Below, piece by piece: positions 51,960 through 64,000 of a stretch of DNA of 64,000 bases. Position 1 is the stretch's first letter; each line of letters starts with the position of its first letter. The notes beneath the pieces are model-generated. The model did not search any database. It saw only the letters and a list, made by a program, of their open reading frames with translations, and was not told the DNA's origin. This DNA comes from Oxytricha trifallax (Eukaryota > Ciliophora > Spirotrichea > Sporadotrichida > Oxytrichidae): NCBI GenBank assembly GCA_000711775.1, contig ARYC01025360.1, positions 1-64,000 on the forward strand, given 5' to 3'. The translations under genes were made by a program, and so were the position numbers.

Positions 51960-53560
51960 ATATTTTCAAAGAAAAAGAAAGTTAACTGAGTAATTCCGAT
52001 CATGAAGATTCGAAATACTAGCTGAGTTTATCAATGAAGTATAATTGACAAAACTTAGGAATGAATATTTAAAACTTTTTATTTTTTAAAAAAGAAGATA
52101 TATTAGAGGAAAATAATAATTTCATTATGATTTTTATTACGAAAACTTTTAAAATGTCAAAATCAATAATTATAGAAAATATATAACAAAATTTAGGAAT
52201 TTTCCATTGAAGTAAAAGAGAAAATTAATAATAAAGTAATCCAAAGTTAGAAAAAAAACACCAAGAACAACAGCAAATAGGCAAAAAGCAGTAAAGGTAT
52301 TCAAAAAATGAAACGATTTCCAATAATTATAAAGATAATTTTCAAAGTGATAAGAAATTTAATTCTGGATTTTAATCATTGGTTTCTAATTTGATCACAA
52401 ATGCTTAAAATTAAAAATTGTAAAAAGCAATTAATCAATTTAAATTATTTTTAAAAAATTGTTTTTTGTTTAAATCTGAAAATATTAAATAATGAATAGT
52501 GAGAATTTCTCGTGATAGTATCAAGTATAAAAAATAATAAGCTTAATGTAAAGATTTTCTTTAAAAGATATTTGATTTAAAAGTTATAATTTAATATGAA
52601 TTATGAGTTAAGTCTAAATCTAATAATTAATTTATAAAAATTTCAATTACTTTAGAATTATGTATTTTAAATTAGCTGGATTGATTTTTCATAAACATAA
52701 TGAGAAATATATATAACCTTCGATTAATTCTTTTATAGTAATCAGATACAAACATTCATCATTGGTTCACAAATAAAAATTGAATTAGGAACTCAGAGGA
52801 AACCTAGACTTATCCGATGCAACATTCTCTAAATTAAGTTAAATTGAGTATATAATAAGCGGTAAATTTAAAGGATTATCTCATGAAGTAATAAAAGCTA
52901 TGAAGGAATAGTCCTTTACTCGAATTTCAGAAATTTTAGGTAATTAAAAAATGAAAGGGAAAAAATAATTTTAGAAAAACTTAATAATTAAGGAAATTTG
53001 TAGGACTTGTTGGAATATATTAACGTTCAGAGGATTTAGTACTTTGAAAGCTTTGGAATTCAAGAATTCTAAATGCCTTCTAAATACTGTTAAAATAAAT
53101 TAAAACTTATCACTTACAATTAACATGGCATCAAAATAAATGGAAATTCATATTAAAAGATTTTTAGAGCAATATCATAATTTTTAAGCCCTTACTAGTT
53201 AGAATTAAATTTATTACGAAAATCAAGAGAATAGCAAAAGAAGCTAGAAACTTAGAAGGATCAAATAAAATAAATAAAGAAGATTAGTAGATTGAACTTC
53301 AATCAAACTTTGAAAAATTTTGGGATTTGTAAACGCAATTTGTACTCAACTGTTATAACAAATGAATAGTAATAATGATGTAGGCTGTAAAAAAATATGA
53401 AGTATATGAATTATAGACTAGGTAAGATTGAAAAAAAAAGAATAAAAAAAACATGGAATAAATTAATAATTTAGATCACTAACGTGGTTATTAAACAAAA
53501 GATACCAAACTAGTGCAAATAATCTCATAATAAAAACTATCCTAAACTGTATAAAGACTC
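51960..53560 (+). pseudogene. Gln/Asn-rich coiled-coil-like remnant
   Basis: The plus strand is purine-rich and, with TAA/TAG as Gln, gives stretches such as KLEKKHQEQQQIGKKQQRYS (about 52240-52300) and SDKKFNSGFQSLVSNLITN. Frames are broken by TGA and shifts. This may be a decayed ciliate coiled-coil gene or simply A-rich DNA. Confidence 0.25.
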
Positions 53561-56500
53561 AGACTGTAAATAGTTCTGTAGTTGTTGTTAAGGTTTTCAA
53601 TAAGTATTATTTATTTGACAAAAATTACGAAGAAATTTATATTGATATGATGAATATAAAATTTTGATTTATTTTTATATTCATCAAATTTGAAAATAAT
53701 AATATTTGATTACTTATTTTTTTGCTCAAGCTAACAACTTAATAACATATATTTACTTCTATCTACTTTAATTTATCTCTATTTTTTCACTATGTGATTT
53801 TGGGTCTATAAATTTAAAATAACAGAGTTTTATTTTCAAATTCTCATCTTTAAATGAGAAAAAATAGATGATCTAGAAAGATTTAATAAAATTAGAATTA
53901 ATAATTTTGTAAAAATATGTTTAATTAAAATAATGGATGATATTTATCTGTTGGTATTTCAAAAAGTATGTAAGTTTAAATTCATTTCTAAATTATTTTA
54001 TATTTAATCAGCATTTGCAGCAGAAGATACGAAGGCAGAAACAGATAATTAGAAATCATTAACTTTAATAAAAATGACCAAATAAAGCTCAATATCATGG
54101 AGACTGGTTAAAAAAGTATTTGTAACTAGATATTGCTATTGCATATTTATAATTACTAATTTAATTTTATTTCATTTTAATTTATTATTCCTTGTTATTT
54201 TTCATTATTATTTTTATTATTAATTTTGGTGAGCTCTAACAGTAAAATTGTAAATTTATTATATATAAAACTAAATAAACCTATAGAAAATATATAATAA
54301 ATGATTTACATAAATTGGGAATCAAATTATTTTTATCTCATCTAGTTATTTTTAGTTTTCAAAATCATATTATTGTGTTATTGTAAACATTTCCTTAGCA
54401 TATTATTTTTAAAATATCGTTAATATTTTTCACACTATTTCTATTTTTTCAAATTATAATTTTATTTATTAATTAAAGCTAATTAATTTAAGGAAAGGTA
54501 AATTATAATAAATAATTGAATAAATTATTATAATTTTATATTGAAAAAAAAGTTTATTTTAAATAAATTTATATTGTTGATTCATAAAATCAATTTAATT
54601 ATAATTAATTTAATTAGCATCATTATTGTAATAGCTTTTACCTTTATCAATTTATATAATTTATTAATATTCCCATTATATTATATATTTCTTTCGGTTT
54701 TGCGAAATTATCATATTAATTTTATACTTTGTAGCTATTCAAGGTGGCTAAAATTTATAATTTAGAAAGCATCCTATAAAAACTCAAAATCAGTTTGACC
54801 TTGATACTAATTGTATTAACTATCAGTACTTATGAGCTTTATTAATATTTAATAATTGTTGGCATATTTAAACTAAATTAATCACTTAGCATTAATATAA
54901 AATATAATATTTTTCAAATTCTGTCTACCTTTTAATCTCTAATAAAATTTGATATTAACCTATAATTTGTCTTTTGTTAGATTCGAAGATATGTATTAAA
55001 ATTATTTAGTATTAAATAATTATCATGGTTTTATGATAAAAATTAATAATAATTGATCTTTAAAAATGAAATGAAATTTTTATTAAAATGTTTGGCTAAA
55101 ATATTTGAAGTCATACTTACAACAGTTATTATATGAAATATTAAAGTTAAGTAGTTAATTTTTCTTAATTGATTCAATTTTACTATATTAAAAGGCATAA
55201 TCTTTTACAAATTATTAATCAGACAATTATAAACTTAAAAAATGTTGAAAAAAAATATTTGGAGTTTATCTTTCAAGAATTTCAATTCAATTTTTAATTT
55301 AAAAAACAAAGAAATTTCAGGCATCTAGCCTATAATGACAATTTTTAATAGTCTATAAAACAAAGAATCTTTAATAGTCTAAATGATGTTACCGGCCCAA
55401 ATTTATTGCACACTAATTAAATTGATATACACAAGTTAATGATATTCATTTAATCGAGTAATATAATATTTAAAGAAATAATTCTACTGTATTGTGAAAT
55501 TATTAAATTTTATTTAGAATCAATAAAAAATTCAAAAGTAGGCTAAATAATTCAAATAAATATATAAGTCTCTCTATTAATTTATTAATTATAATTGTAT
55601 GGTTATATTAAAGAATTAAATTATTGTCTTGGTTTAAAAATTATCGAGAATTTCATTTACTATTCCTAAAAATAAAAAACGAATTTTAAACTTTAAATAT
55701 TGATTAGAAATATAAATTTTATAAATATTTCTCATGAGAACTTAGTCTTAAAACATTAATATTCTTCTAAAAAAAATAAAATAATTAGTAGTAAACTTTT
55801 TAATTATTATATTAAGGGCAATATATATCTAGATTAGAGATAAGTAATTTTTTACTTTTCTTATTTGAAAAAATATTAAACGAATTTATCGTAGATTTTT
55901 TAAATATTAATAAAATTATTCAAATTATTTTAGCTTTAAACATTAGAATTTAAATCAAAAGTTTAAAGTTATTTATAAAGAAGGTAAAATACAAGAATGA
56001 TAACTTTGAAGAAGATTTTTATTGTCATATTTAAATTAAATTATAAACAGAATTATGTTAGTGAATTTACAGCTTCTTACCTGTTCATTAATTTTTTATT
56101 TTAAGTTATCCTACTTAAACATTATTAATTTTTAAATATACATATTTAAATTTATGATGTATTAAATTGAATCATCTAAAATTACATCACTTCTCAACTT
56201 TTCTAGTAACTATCATAAATATCGGTAATATATGTTTGAAATTAAAAAAATTATTGTATTTAAATTAAAACAGAATCAAATTACTATTATTAAGATTAAA
56301 AAAGAAATGGGTTTTAACAACGAGTTAAGAAATCTAAATCTCTCTAAAACTAAAACGCTAAAATTGAAATCATGACTAATGTAAGTGAAAACTGAAATCA
56401 AATTCCATATATTTATGCTATTTATGCACTAATAATACATTAATACTAAAAATATTGTATTTTACCTAATTTATTTAAAAATTAGTGCTATGACTGAGAG

Positions 56501-57330
56501 GTGCTCTAATTAACTACAAAAAATCAACATAATAATGTAAACATAAGTATAAACCTCACAATTGACAATTACAAAAAACAACAATCACCTTTGCTGAAAT
56601 AATATGATTTGAAAAAATCATAAATAAAATAAATTAAAACTTATCGTGTTTATTAACAGAGATGAAAATGATCATAAAACATCAGAAGTCTCTCTTTTTT
56701 TCATCATTTTTATTTTATTAAAATTTATTAATAAGATAAATACATAAATTTGTACAGTTTGTATTTCTAAGAAACTTTTATATTTCCCGATCTTTCGTAT
56801 TTTATCAATATTTCTATCTTTCCAAAACTTCATATTTATATTCTTCTGTGAAATATATTAGTTATTTAAAGATTTTCTTTGCTAGACTTGCTGATAAGTT
56901 TAGATAAATATCATTATAATATTTAATATGTTCAATTCTAATGTTTTGATCAATTACAAATTGCTAAGTTAATTATTTAATTCATTTTTTTAATAATTAC
57001 TAATTATTTTTTATTCAAGATTATTAGTTAAAAAGAGCCTTCAACATAATTTTATCAAAATATTTTTATTATTTAAAGAAATTCCATAAAATAATGTAAT
57101 GTAAATTGTTGATGAATAAAAAATATTTACATTTTAGTGAAGCAGCTACTAATAAACCTTCTTGATTAATTTAAGGCTGGAAAATAAGGCGTTAAGAATT
57201 AACAGACAAGTGATTACTTTGTTATAATAGATATTACTTTAGAATAATATATAGATAATTTTAATTTAAAAAATAAAATTCACGATTATTTTTATTTAGT
57301 TCAAATTTAAGTAAATAAACTGATTAAAGA
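53561..57330. other. AT-rich DNA, no supported gene
   Basis: Low-complexity AT-rich sequence. The open frame at 54541-54765 is Ile/Leu/Phe/Asn-rich, as expected for translated AT-rich DNA, and begins with TTG. Confidence 0.4.
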
Positions 57331-57334
57331 AGGC

Positions 57335-59645
57335 GGGAAAAATGGAGAAAGAGAAGTTACCGATTGATAGGAGAAGAAAGTTGGCAGTATAAACAGAAAA
57401 GAAAGATCTATGAGACAGATATAACTCACAGCAACAGTTAACATTGGAAAATATTTCGAAAGTTCAAAAATGGGTTCCAAAATATTGACATTACAAAACC
57501 TTAATGCTCAAAGTTATCATGTAAAGTTGAATGACTTGTACAGATTATTGATCAAGTTTGACAATAGACGACAGCTCGACTAACAAGTGTGAGAAGCTGA
57601 AGGATGGGTGAAGAGGAATGAGAGATTCGCTGAGAAATAGAGACCAAAAAGGAGAGAGCAAGTGTTAAGCAACAAATGATAACTGAACTAAAGGACTATT
57701 GATTTATATAATTGACTACAAAATGTCAGGGATATAAATTCAAAGCTTAAATAAGATCTTATAATGAGAGAAATAGAGAAATAAGCCAGATTGTAGGACT
57801 ATTGGAAACTAGACTTCAGAGAATAATCTGAATCAACATCAAAGACATAGCTCAATCACAACGGCAAAGCGGAGGTATACTACCATTAAACAGTGAAAAA
57901 TATGAAATGAAAACAATAAAAACTCGAAAATTACATTACATAGACAATACTTAACTTGGGAGACTTCCCACTATCTGTAATTACAACAATATCCCTCGAT
58001 ATTGAAAGGAAGAAGTCAAGGAGTTCCAGATTAGGCTGATTTAAGTGATAAGATTATTGAAATAAAAATGGCAGAAACATTAATAATAGTTATGGGGGAT
58101 TTCAATTATCACATAAAAGAACTGTTTAAAGATTAAACAAAGAGAATATCAAAGATCAATACAAGAAGGAGTGGTAACTCATCGAGAGGAAATTAATTGG
58201 ATCAAATACTCTCAAGTGTAAAAGCAATCAGCCGGGAAACTATCCAGCTCATCAAACAGACCACAAATTAATTTAAGCTAAACTAAGAATGAATTGAATT
58301 ATAGATCATATATATATCTTTGAAAATTAAAAATTATTAGAAATTAATACATAACGTTATAAATAATGAAAATCATTAAATTTGATTGATATGGAATTAA
58401 AACACAAATAAGAGAATGGAGTCCACTCTGGATTCTCAAGCGTGTTTTGCATAATAAAACCAAAGTAAGTACAATTTATTTTTAAATTATAAATAAAATA
58501 TGGTAAATAGAGATTTTCTCGCTCAATTCAGATAATAAAACTTTATATTTTAAATTATTTTATAAATGAGGTTGTACAATCTGCGCTATCAATTTTCACT
58601 TTATTATTTCATATCAGAAGTATATTGATTTTTGTTGTTGAAATCAAATAATTTTAGAATTATTCTCATCACTGCGCTAAACAACAAACAATTTTGAAAA
58701 CAAAAAATGAATCAATTATTAAATCTAGTAAATAAAAAACTTAGTTTTATTCACTTATGGTTTATAATACATAAGTCTATATTTATTTCATTTTTCTCAC
58801 ACTGTAATAGAAATTAAATAACATAAATAGTTTTATAGGCAGTTATGTTTTTTGAAAAAAAATTATTTTTCCCTAATGTTATATATTTTATCAATACTAA
58901 GAAAGTTATTTTAAAAATCAGACGAAGAAAGGACTATAAGATTATCAGATTTAATAAAGCAAAACTGGAAAACATTTAGCGTATAAGGCGGGGAGATGAC
59001 AGAGGAAGATCTGAATCAGCCGATAAAGAAATGCTTTGAAGATAAGTAGGGAAGTAATTCAAAGGAAGGAATTGATATCAACAACAGCTCGAGTGGGCAA
59101 TAAAAAGCAATGGTATAGCAGCCGGTAACGTTATCCAAGAAAACAAAAACAAAATAGAAGGAAGCAATGAGAGACCTAGAATAATGATTGGATAAGAACT
59201 ATGTGAGAGGCTTCTTTTACATGGTTAAGAGGTTGATTAAAAGTTAAAAACAAGCTCAACCAAAAAAAGGAATGAAGATAAAATACGAGAGAATTGAAAT
59301 ATGAGACCACACAAAAGATTAGTCATAAAATACAATAGAAAATTAGTCCGAGACAACAGAGAAATAAAAGAAAGAGATATAAATAAAAAAGACACGGTGA
59401 TGATTGCTGAACAGGATAAAGAGAATTTATGTGATGTAGCCGATAAGGAGCAAAGTATAAAAGAGAGCAACTTCAACAAAGCCTTAGGTCCTTACGGATT
59501 TTATGAAAATATGCTAAATAAGTCTAAAGGCATTTCCATAGCGGGGAGCAGGAAAATCAATCAATGGTTAAATGAAGGCTTTATACTGCAATATAAAAAA
59601 GAAGGGAGACTGATACTTTTAAGAAAGGAACAAAAAAACTCTTAA
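57335..59645 (+). mobile_element. Non-LTR retrotransposon (LINE), decayed copy 2
   Basis: Same family as 35.06-37.95 kb, opposite strand. Near the start, MGSKILTLQNLNAQSYHVKL begins a basic ORF1-like frame (about 57470). The endonuclease motif LIIVMGDFNYHIKEL (about 58080-58120) keeps GDFN, and RGNQLDQILSSVKAI and TDHKLI follow. After a non-homologous AT-rich block (about 58310-58915) the family sequence resumes with EERTIRLSDLIKQNWKTF, a 114-codon frame starting MRPHKRLVIKYNRKLVR (59301), and the RT start KALGPYGFYENMLNKSKG and KEGRLILLRK. It stops near 59645, before the RT catalytic motifs, so it is truncated. TAA/TAG must be read as Gln. Confidence 0.85.
58310..58915. other. AT-rich insertion within LINE copy 2
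   Basis: LINE copy 1 has about 20 codons between its TDHK motif and DRDRTIR. Copy 2 has about 600 bp of AT-rich, non-coding sequence between TDHKLI and EERTIRL. The boundaries contain several TAs, so exact ends cannot be fixed. It could be an IES-like or MITE insertion. Confidence 0.5.
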
Positions 59646-59706
59646 CGCGAAATCAACAATCTCAACTATATTTTTTAGTTAAATTTATAAAAGTAATTAA
59701 TTATGA

Positions 59707-61181
59707 TCACTTCATAAATTATTAAACTAATGCTTGCCCAATCTCTGTTATTGTAATACTTACATCTTCATTGATCAATACTTTTTTAGGACCACCAATA
59801 ATTCACATTTAAATGGCTTAGTCTGGAAATAATTTGCTAAAATATTCTAAAAATTTTGCTCCTTTTTTATTATTTTCTTGTAATGTTTCTGTTCTTAAAG
59901 TCCTTCAAAAATCATCAATCCAATGGAATAATATCTTAAAATTTAGATCCACTTGATATTTATAAAAGTGTGTTATTATATTTATTTTCTGAGTCAGGCT
60001 TTGAAATTAAGTTGTATTTGAACATAATGCAAAATTATAACCACCTAAGAATACTTCATAATCTTCTTAAAGTAGTATTAATATGTTATCAGGTTTGATA
60101 TCTCAATGTACTATATCATTACCGTGTAATTCTTCAATTCCTTCATAAATTGCCAAGAATGTTATTTGAATTTATTGTTCAATATATTTTTACTTTAGTA
60201 ACTCTTAAAAAGTTGTTTGATAATTCCTTGTAAGTACCATGATTTCATCCTCATCGACTTTTACCCCAATAATTTTATCTTAGTATTATAGTTTTAATTT
60301 TGTAAAGTAAAGTTTTTATTATATTTTTTATTCAATTACTGCTTTTGAGTTGAATTGCATTTTAATTCCAATATGTTGTACTTTTATATACTATAACATT
60401 ACCTTGAAAGTTACTAGTCCAAAAGTGAATTGTACTCATTTAGGAGTTCTGCTTCTTGTGCTTCCCGAATGATATATTCAATTTCTTTAATTAATTTTCA
60501 TTTTATAATTTTATGAAAATTCTCTAATCAATTCCTTTGCATGATTGTTAACTATTTTAAAATTAATAAATGGCTTTGTTCTTGTATCTATTAATTATTT
60601 ATTTTATTCTTAGGTTCTTTTATGTTCTTCTTTATACAATTAAATTATGAAAGTTTCTAAATGATCTATCTCAACTTCTCTTTTATTGAAGGTCTCTTTC
60701 AACTCTATTATTTCTCTATCTACCTTTTATATCAATAACTATAAATTATTAATTAATTAATTTTAGCTTACTTCTGATTTTATTCTATAATTTCTAACTA
60801 TTTTTTTGAATAAGTTAGGAGTTGTTTAACATATATCTCTCGTACTATGCAAGGTTCAAAAAAAGTTTAGAATATTGCAATAAAAATTTTCCATATTTTA
60901 TTTGGAAGCTATTAGTATTTAGTAGGTTGCTTTTTGTGTCTAAATTAGCAGTTTCTTAATTCTGTTGGTGTTCTTGATTTTTTACAAGTTTCACAAATTA
61001 TTAACTTCGATGGTCTTGCTGTAGTATAAGGATCTTTGTTTTATTAGTCACGCCATTTAGCAAACTTATCATCAGTGACACCGAAATCATCAACATTATT
61101 GATTGAATTTTTTATTTTTTTAGTTTTTACAATGATCTTCTGCTGCTTTGAAAGTTTCTAAGACTTATAAATTTTAAACAT
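59707..61181 (-). pseudogene. Protein-kinase gene with N-terminal Cys/His motif, disabled
   Basis: On the minus strand ATG at 61179-61181 begins MFKIYKSQKLSKQQKIIVK. A possible zinc-binding segment ICETCKKSRTPTELRNCQFRH follows (about 60960-61030), then a charged coiled coil (KREVEIDHLETFIIQLYKEE). The kinase domain starts with a glycine loop (NFQGNVIVYK) and has ELHGNDIVH, then TGA, then DIKPDNIL (about 60085-60125). The catalytic-loop Arg of the usual HRD is the TGA stop at 60103-60105, as CGA-to-TGA would produce. The DFG segment reads GGYNFA. More TGAs occur at 59905 and 59813, and there are at least two one-base shifts. The length, about 490 codons, and the intact domain order argue for a full gene that has decayed. 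Confidence 0.7.
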
Positions 61182-64000
61182 CAGTATAATGATAACTAAA
61201 TTTGAAGCTAGTTGTTTATACTTTGTTTATTTATAATTATGAAAATTATATTTTAATTTATATTAATTTTTCAAAGTGCGTTGCCAAGTTTTAAAAATAA
61301 GCAACGGATTCTATATTTTATTATAATTTAAATTAAATATTCATTTTTTAATATTCAGATACTATAAATGATAAGTGAAAATATATGATTTAACTTATTA
61401 TAATTATAATTCTATATATTTCTTCTTCCTTAATTTAAAGTGACTTATAATTTAAATTATATCATATTTAAACGATTTGCTTGGAAATCTTATATTATTT
61501 TAATAGTTTTTATAATCAATTTAATTGATTAATGAATTATTTTAAAATACCAAAACAAAATAGCTAAATTCTATTTATAAAATGCCTAAACTCCAGAATT
61601 GGGTGCTATATTTTTCTTTATCACCTTATTAAGTTTCATATCCACAAAAATTACTTTATAAAATTTAATAAGAAAATTCCTAGTATCTAAATATAATTTA
61701 ATTATTTCATAAAAATTTAAGATATAATATTTTTGGGATGTAAGATATTGAAGGAGCTAACTAAGGGAATATCTAGAATATCGATGCAAGAACTTTTTAA
61801 GGGAGACTAACTTCCAAATATGATTAGTATACATTTCTAAAATTTTATTGTAAGCTTTAATTACATATTAATTCTCAATAGAGAGTTACTGACTTCCAAA
61901 GTATAAAAATACAACAATTAGATTTATTAAGGATTTCTTTCAGAATCAAAATTTTATTAAGTAAAAAGAAATCATAAATATAGACGTGCCTCATTATCCT
62001 GAACTCAAGATCTAAAACATATTGGATTAAGTTAAAAGTGACAACAAAAAAATGAGACATTTAAATTATTACTCAGACTCACCATAACTTCCAGAAAGAG
62101 AATTTTTTTTCAAAATTATAGGAACTCTTGCACCAATATATTCAAGACACTGTTCAGGCATAAAATAAATTAAGGAATCAAAGTTAAATAAATTTTTAAA
62201 ATCAGGATGCAATAGCAATCAAGGGTGAAATATTTTAAGCTATATAATCGGAACCATTTTTTTCCAAGTAATTATATTTATTTACTTTTATTTCAAACTA
62301 TAGAGAATAAGGGCAGAGGGACAGCATTATTAAAGGTTTAGTCTAAACCAAGAAAAGAAAACATTTTGAACTATTAACAAATTTTAATTAACCAGAAAAT
62401 AATATTATAATGAGTTAATAAGAGAATGCTAATCATGAGATTAGACCTGATAGCTTCAAATAATTTAAATTTAACATATGAAGATAATTATTAAACTATT
62501 TAATTTTAAGTTTTTTAAAAATTCATTCTTAATTTTAAACATGAATAAATTATTCTAATATTCCATAATACCTATTTATTATTGACTATATTTATTCCTT
62601 TGTAACATGTTCTATGGAATCATTAATAATATCGAAGTGACTTTATTAAAATAAATTTGAAGTTTAATTTTTGTAACAAGAATCTATATATTTTTTTTAT
62701 TAACGAAAACACTTCATCTATACAATGATATTAGGATGAGTAGGGTGCATTTAAAATTATTTCCCAATTATACTAATCAACTTATTATTTTACTTCTTTT
62801 GATCTATGTAATTTTAAATTGTCCATGAATAACACAAATTTCTTATTTTTATAATATTGTATATGAATTTTTTGAAATTAATTTTAAATTTGTAGAATAA
62901 ATTAAAACAGTAAATACTTTAATAAATATAAATCAAAATGGAGAAGAGAGGTTTTCTCATAGTACCAACACATGAAGTAATATAATTTCCTTATTCTTAT
63001 TTTTTACTCTATTATTTATATTTGTTTTGACATTAAGATATTAGAAAACAGAAATACAACTAAAAAGCAGCATGTTTAAGACAGTTTCCCTCAAATATTA
63101 AGCAAAACAATCAAAATGCTTGACTATAAAAACCAAAATAAGGTGAAATAATTGCAAATTTTATCGCACATTAAATATACTCAATCTGTAAATAATTACT
63201 AAGAGTAATAATCAATGCATTTGCTTCGCATAAATAGAATGATTTTAGAAATTCTAAAAAAATATATTTAATATTAAAAATAAATCACATCAGTTAGTAA
63301 ATCGAACTCATTATTATAAATAAAGCATAAATAACATTGCCATTTTTTGTTATAAAATATGTTTTTATTAATACTCTTAAAATTTTTGCTGTTTTTTTAA
63401 TTTTAAATTTTTACGATTTCCTATTCTTTTCTATTTTATTAATATTTGTGATACCTGCTAGGCACTCTTGAAAGTATAAATTATAAATTGATTATTATTA
63501 TGTATAATAATATTTTAATACGTAATCAAAGCTGATGCAAACTATTGCTGAAATAATTTACTATTTTATTCCTAGTTATTCTAGCTCAAAATTTTTTAAT
63601 ATTTATTAGACCATGTTTTGAACTGTTAGCTATTATGCTTGAAGACTTTCTCATCGATAAATTTATATTTATTATTGCTATTTTTAATGTCAACTAATTG
63701 TCTATATTTTTCAAATCTTTCAACTTGTATCTTTTATTTTTTTAGTGTAGTTAAATGATAACTTTTCTTGCCATTCTTGAATTTAATCCAAAACTTGTTT
63801 TATATTTTTTCTCAACATGTGTGGACTGATTGAAATGTTGGGATATTTCTCATTAATATAATTTGATTTTGCTTTGATTGATAAATGCTAATTTGTCTTG
63901 TAAAAATTACTGCGAAGTAATAAATTAAAGTTGTTATTCAGTCTAGGATGATTTCATGTGAGACTCTTGAGAATTACTAAACTCTAAATCCTAAACTTTT
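61182..64000. other. AT-rich DNA, no supported gene
   Basis: No motif-bearing frame or repeat element was recognised. The T-rich end (63340-64000) may hold minus-strand coding remnants but nothing distinctive. Confidence 0.4.

Noticed and set aside
59237..59479. 80-codon minus-strand open frame
   Set aside because: It is the antisense shadow of the LINE copy 2 frame starting at 59301.

Overview
The window looks like germline (micronuclear) DNA of a ciliate, most like an oligohymenophorean such as Tetrahymena. It is extremely AT-rich. Recognisable protein sequence reads through TAA and TAG (glutamine), leaving TGA as the only stop. Few loci have coding potential, and most of those are broken. 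It carries several transposon types and one cilium gene interrupted by TA-flanked insertions whose removal improves the reading frame. The genus is inferred from base composition, genetic code and element types, not from a database match. Because TGA is the only stop, open frames of 60-150 codons arise by chance, so ORF length alone was not trusted. Calls rest on family motifs, codon pattern, inverted repeats and target-site duplications.

Layout. 1-8 kb: AT-rich DNA with one 0.4-kb foldback element (524-942). 8.1-9.2 kb: a Mutator-like element with a 9-bp target duplication. 11.1-12.6 kb: remains of a coiled-coil gene on the minus strand. 13.3-15.1 kb: a Merlin/IS1595-like transposon whose ends carry 20-bp GC-rich tandem repeats, with part of its transposase and a set of GC-rich hairpins inside. 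15.5-18.5 kb: gene remnants. 28-31.7 kb: more remnants, including a secreted-protein gene with a signal peptide. 32.5-33.2 kb: a GC-rich island between 13-bp direct repeats. 33.8-34.2, 38.1-38.4 and 39.0-39.5 kb: small inverted-repeat elements. 35.0-37.95 kb (minus) and 57.3-59.65 kb (plus): two decayed copies of one LINE family. 45.4-46.8 kb: a second, shorter element with the same 20-bp repeats. 46.9-48.85 kb: an IFT57 (intraflagellar transport) gene. 59.7-61.2 kb (minus): a protein-kinase pseudogene. The rest is AT-rich with nothing I can support.

The most interesting locus is IFT57. Four insertions of 50, 90, 373 and 398 bp each lie between two TA dinucleotides. Joining the flanks at a single TA gives IFT57-like protein across every junction. 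Two of the four are inverted-repeat elements. One is a second copy of the foldback element at 524-942, and another contains a short intron-like unit that recurs at 17.1, 28.3 and 28.9 kb. This is what one expects if MITE-like transposons act as internal eliminated sequences, removed during macronuclear development. The gene still has a few one-base frame breaks that TA excision does not explain, so it is either a decaying copy or the assembly contains indels.
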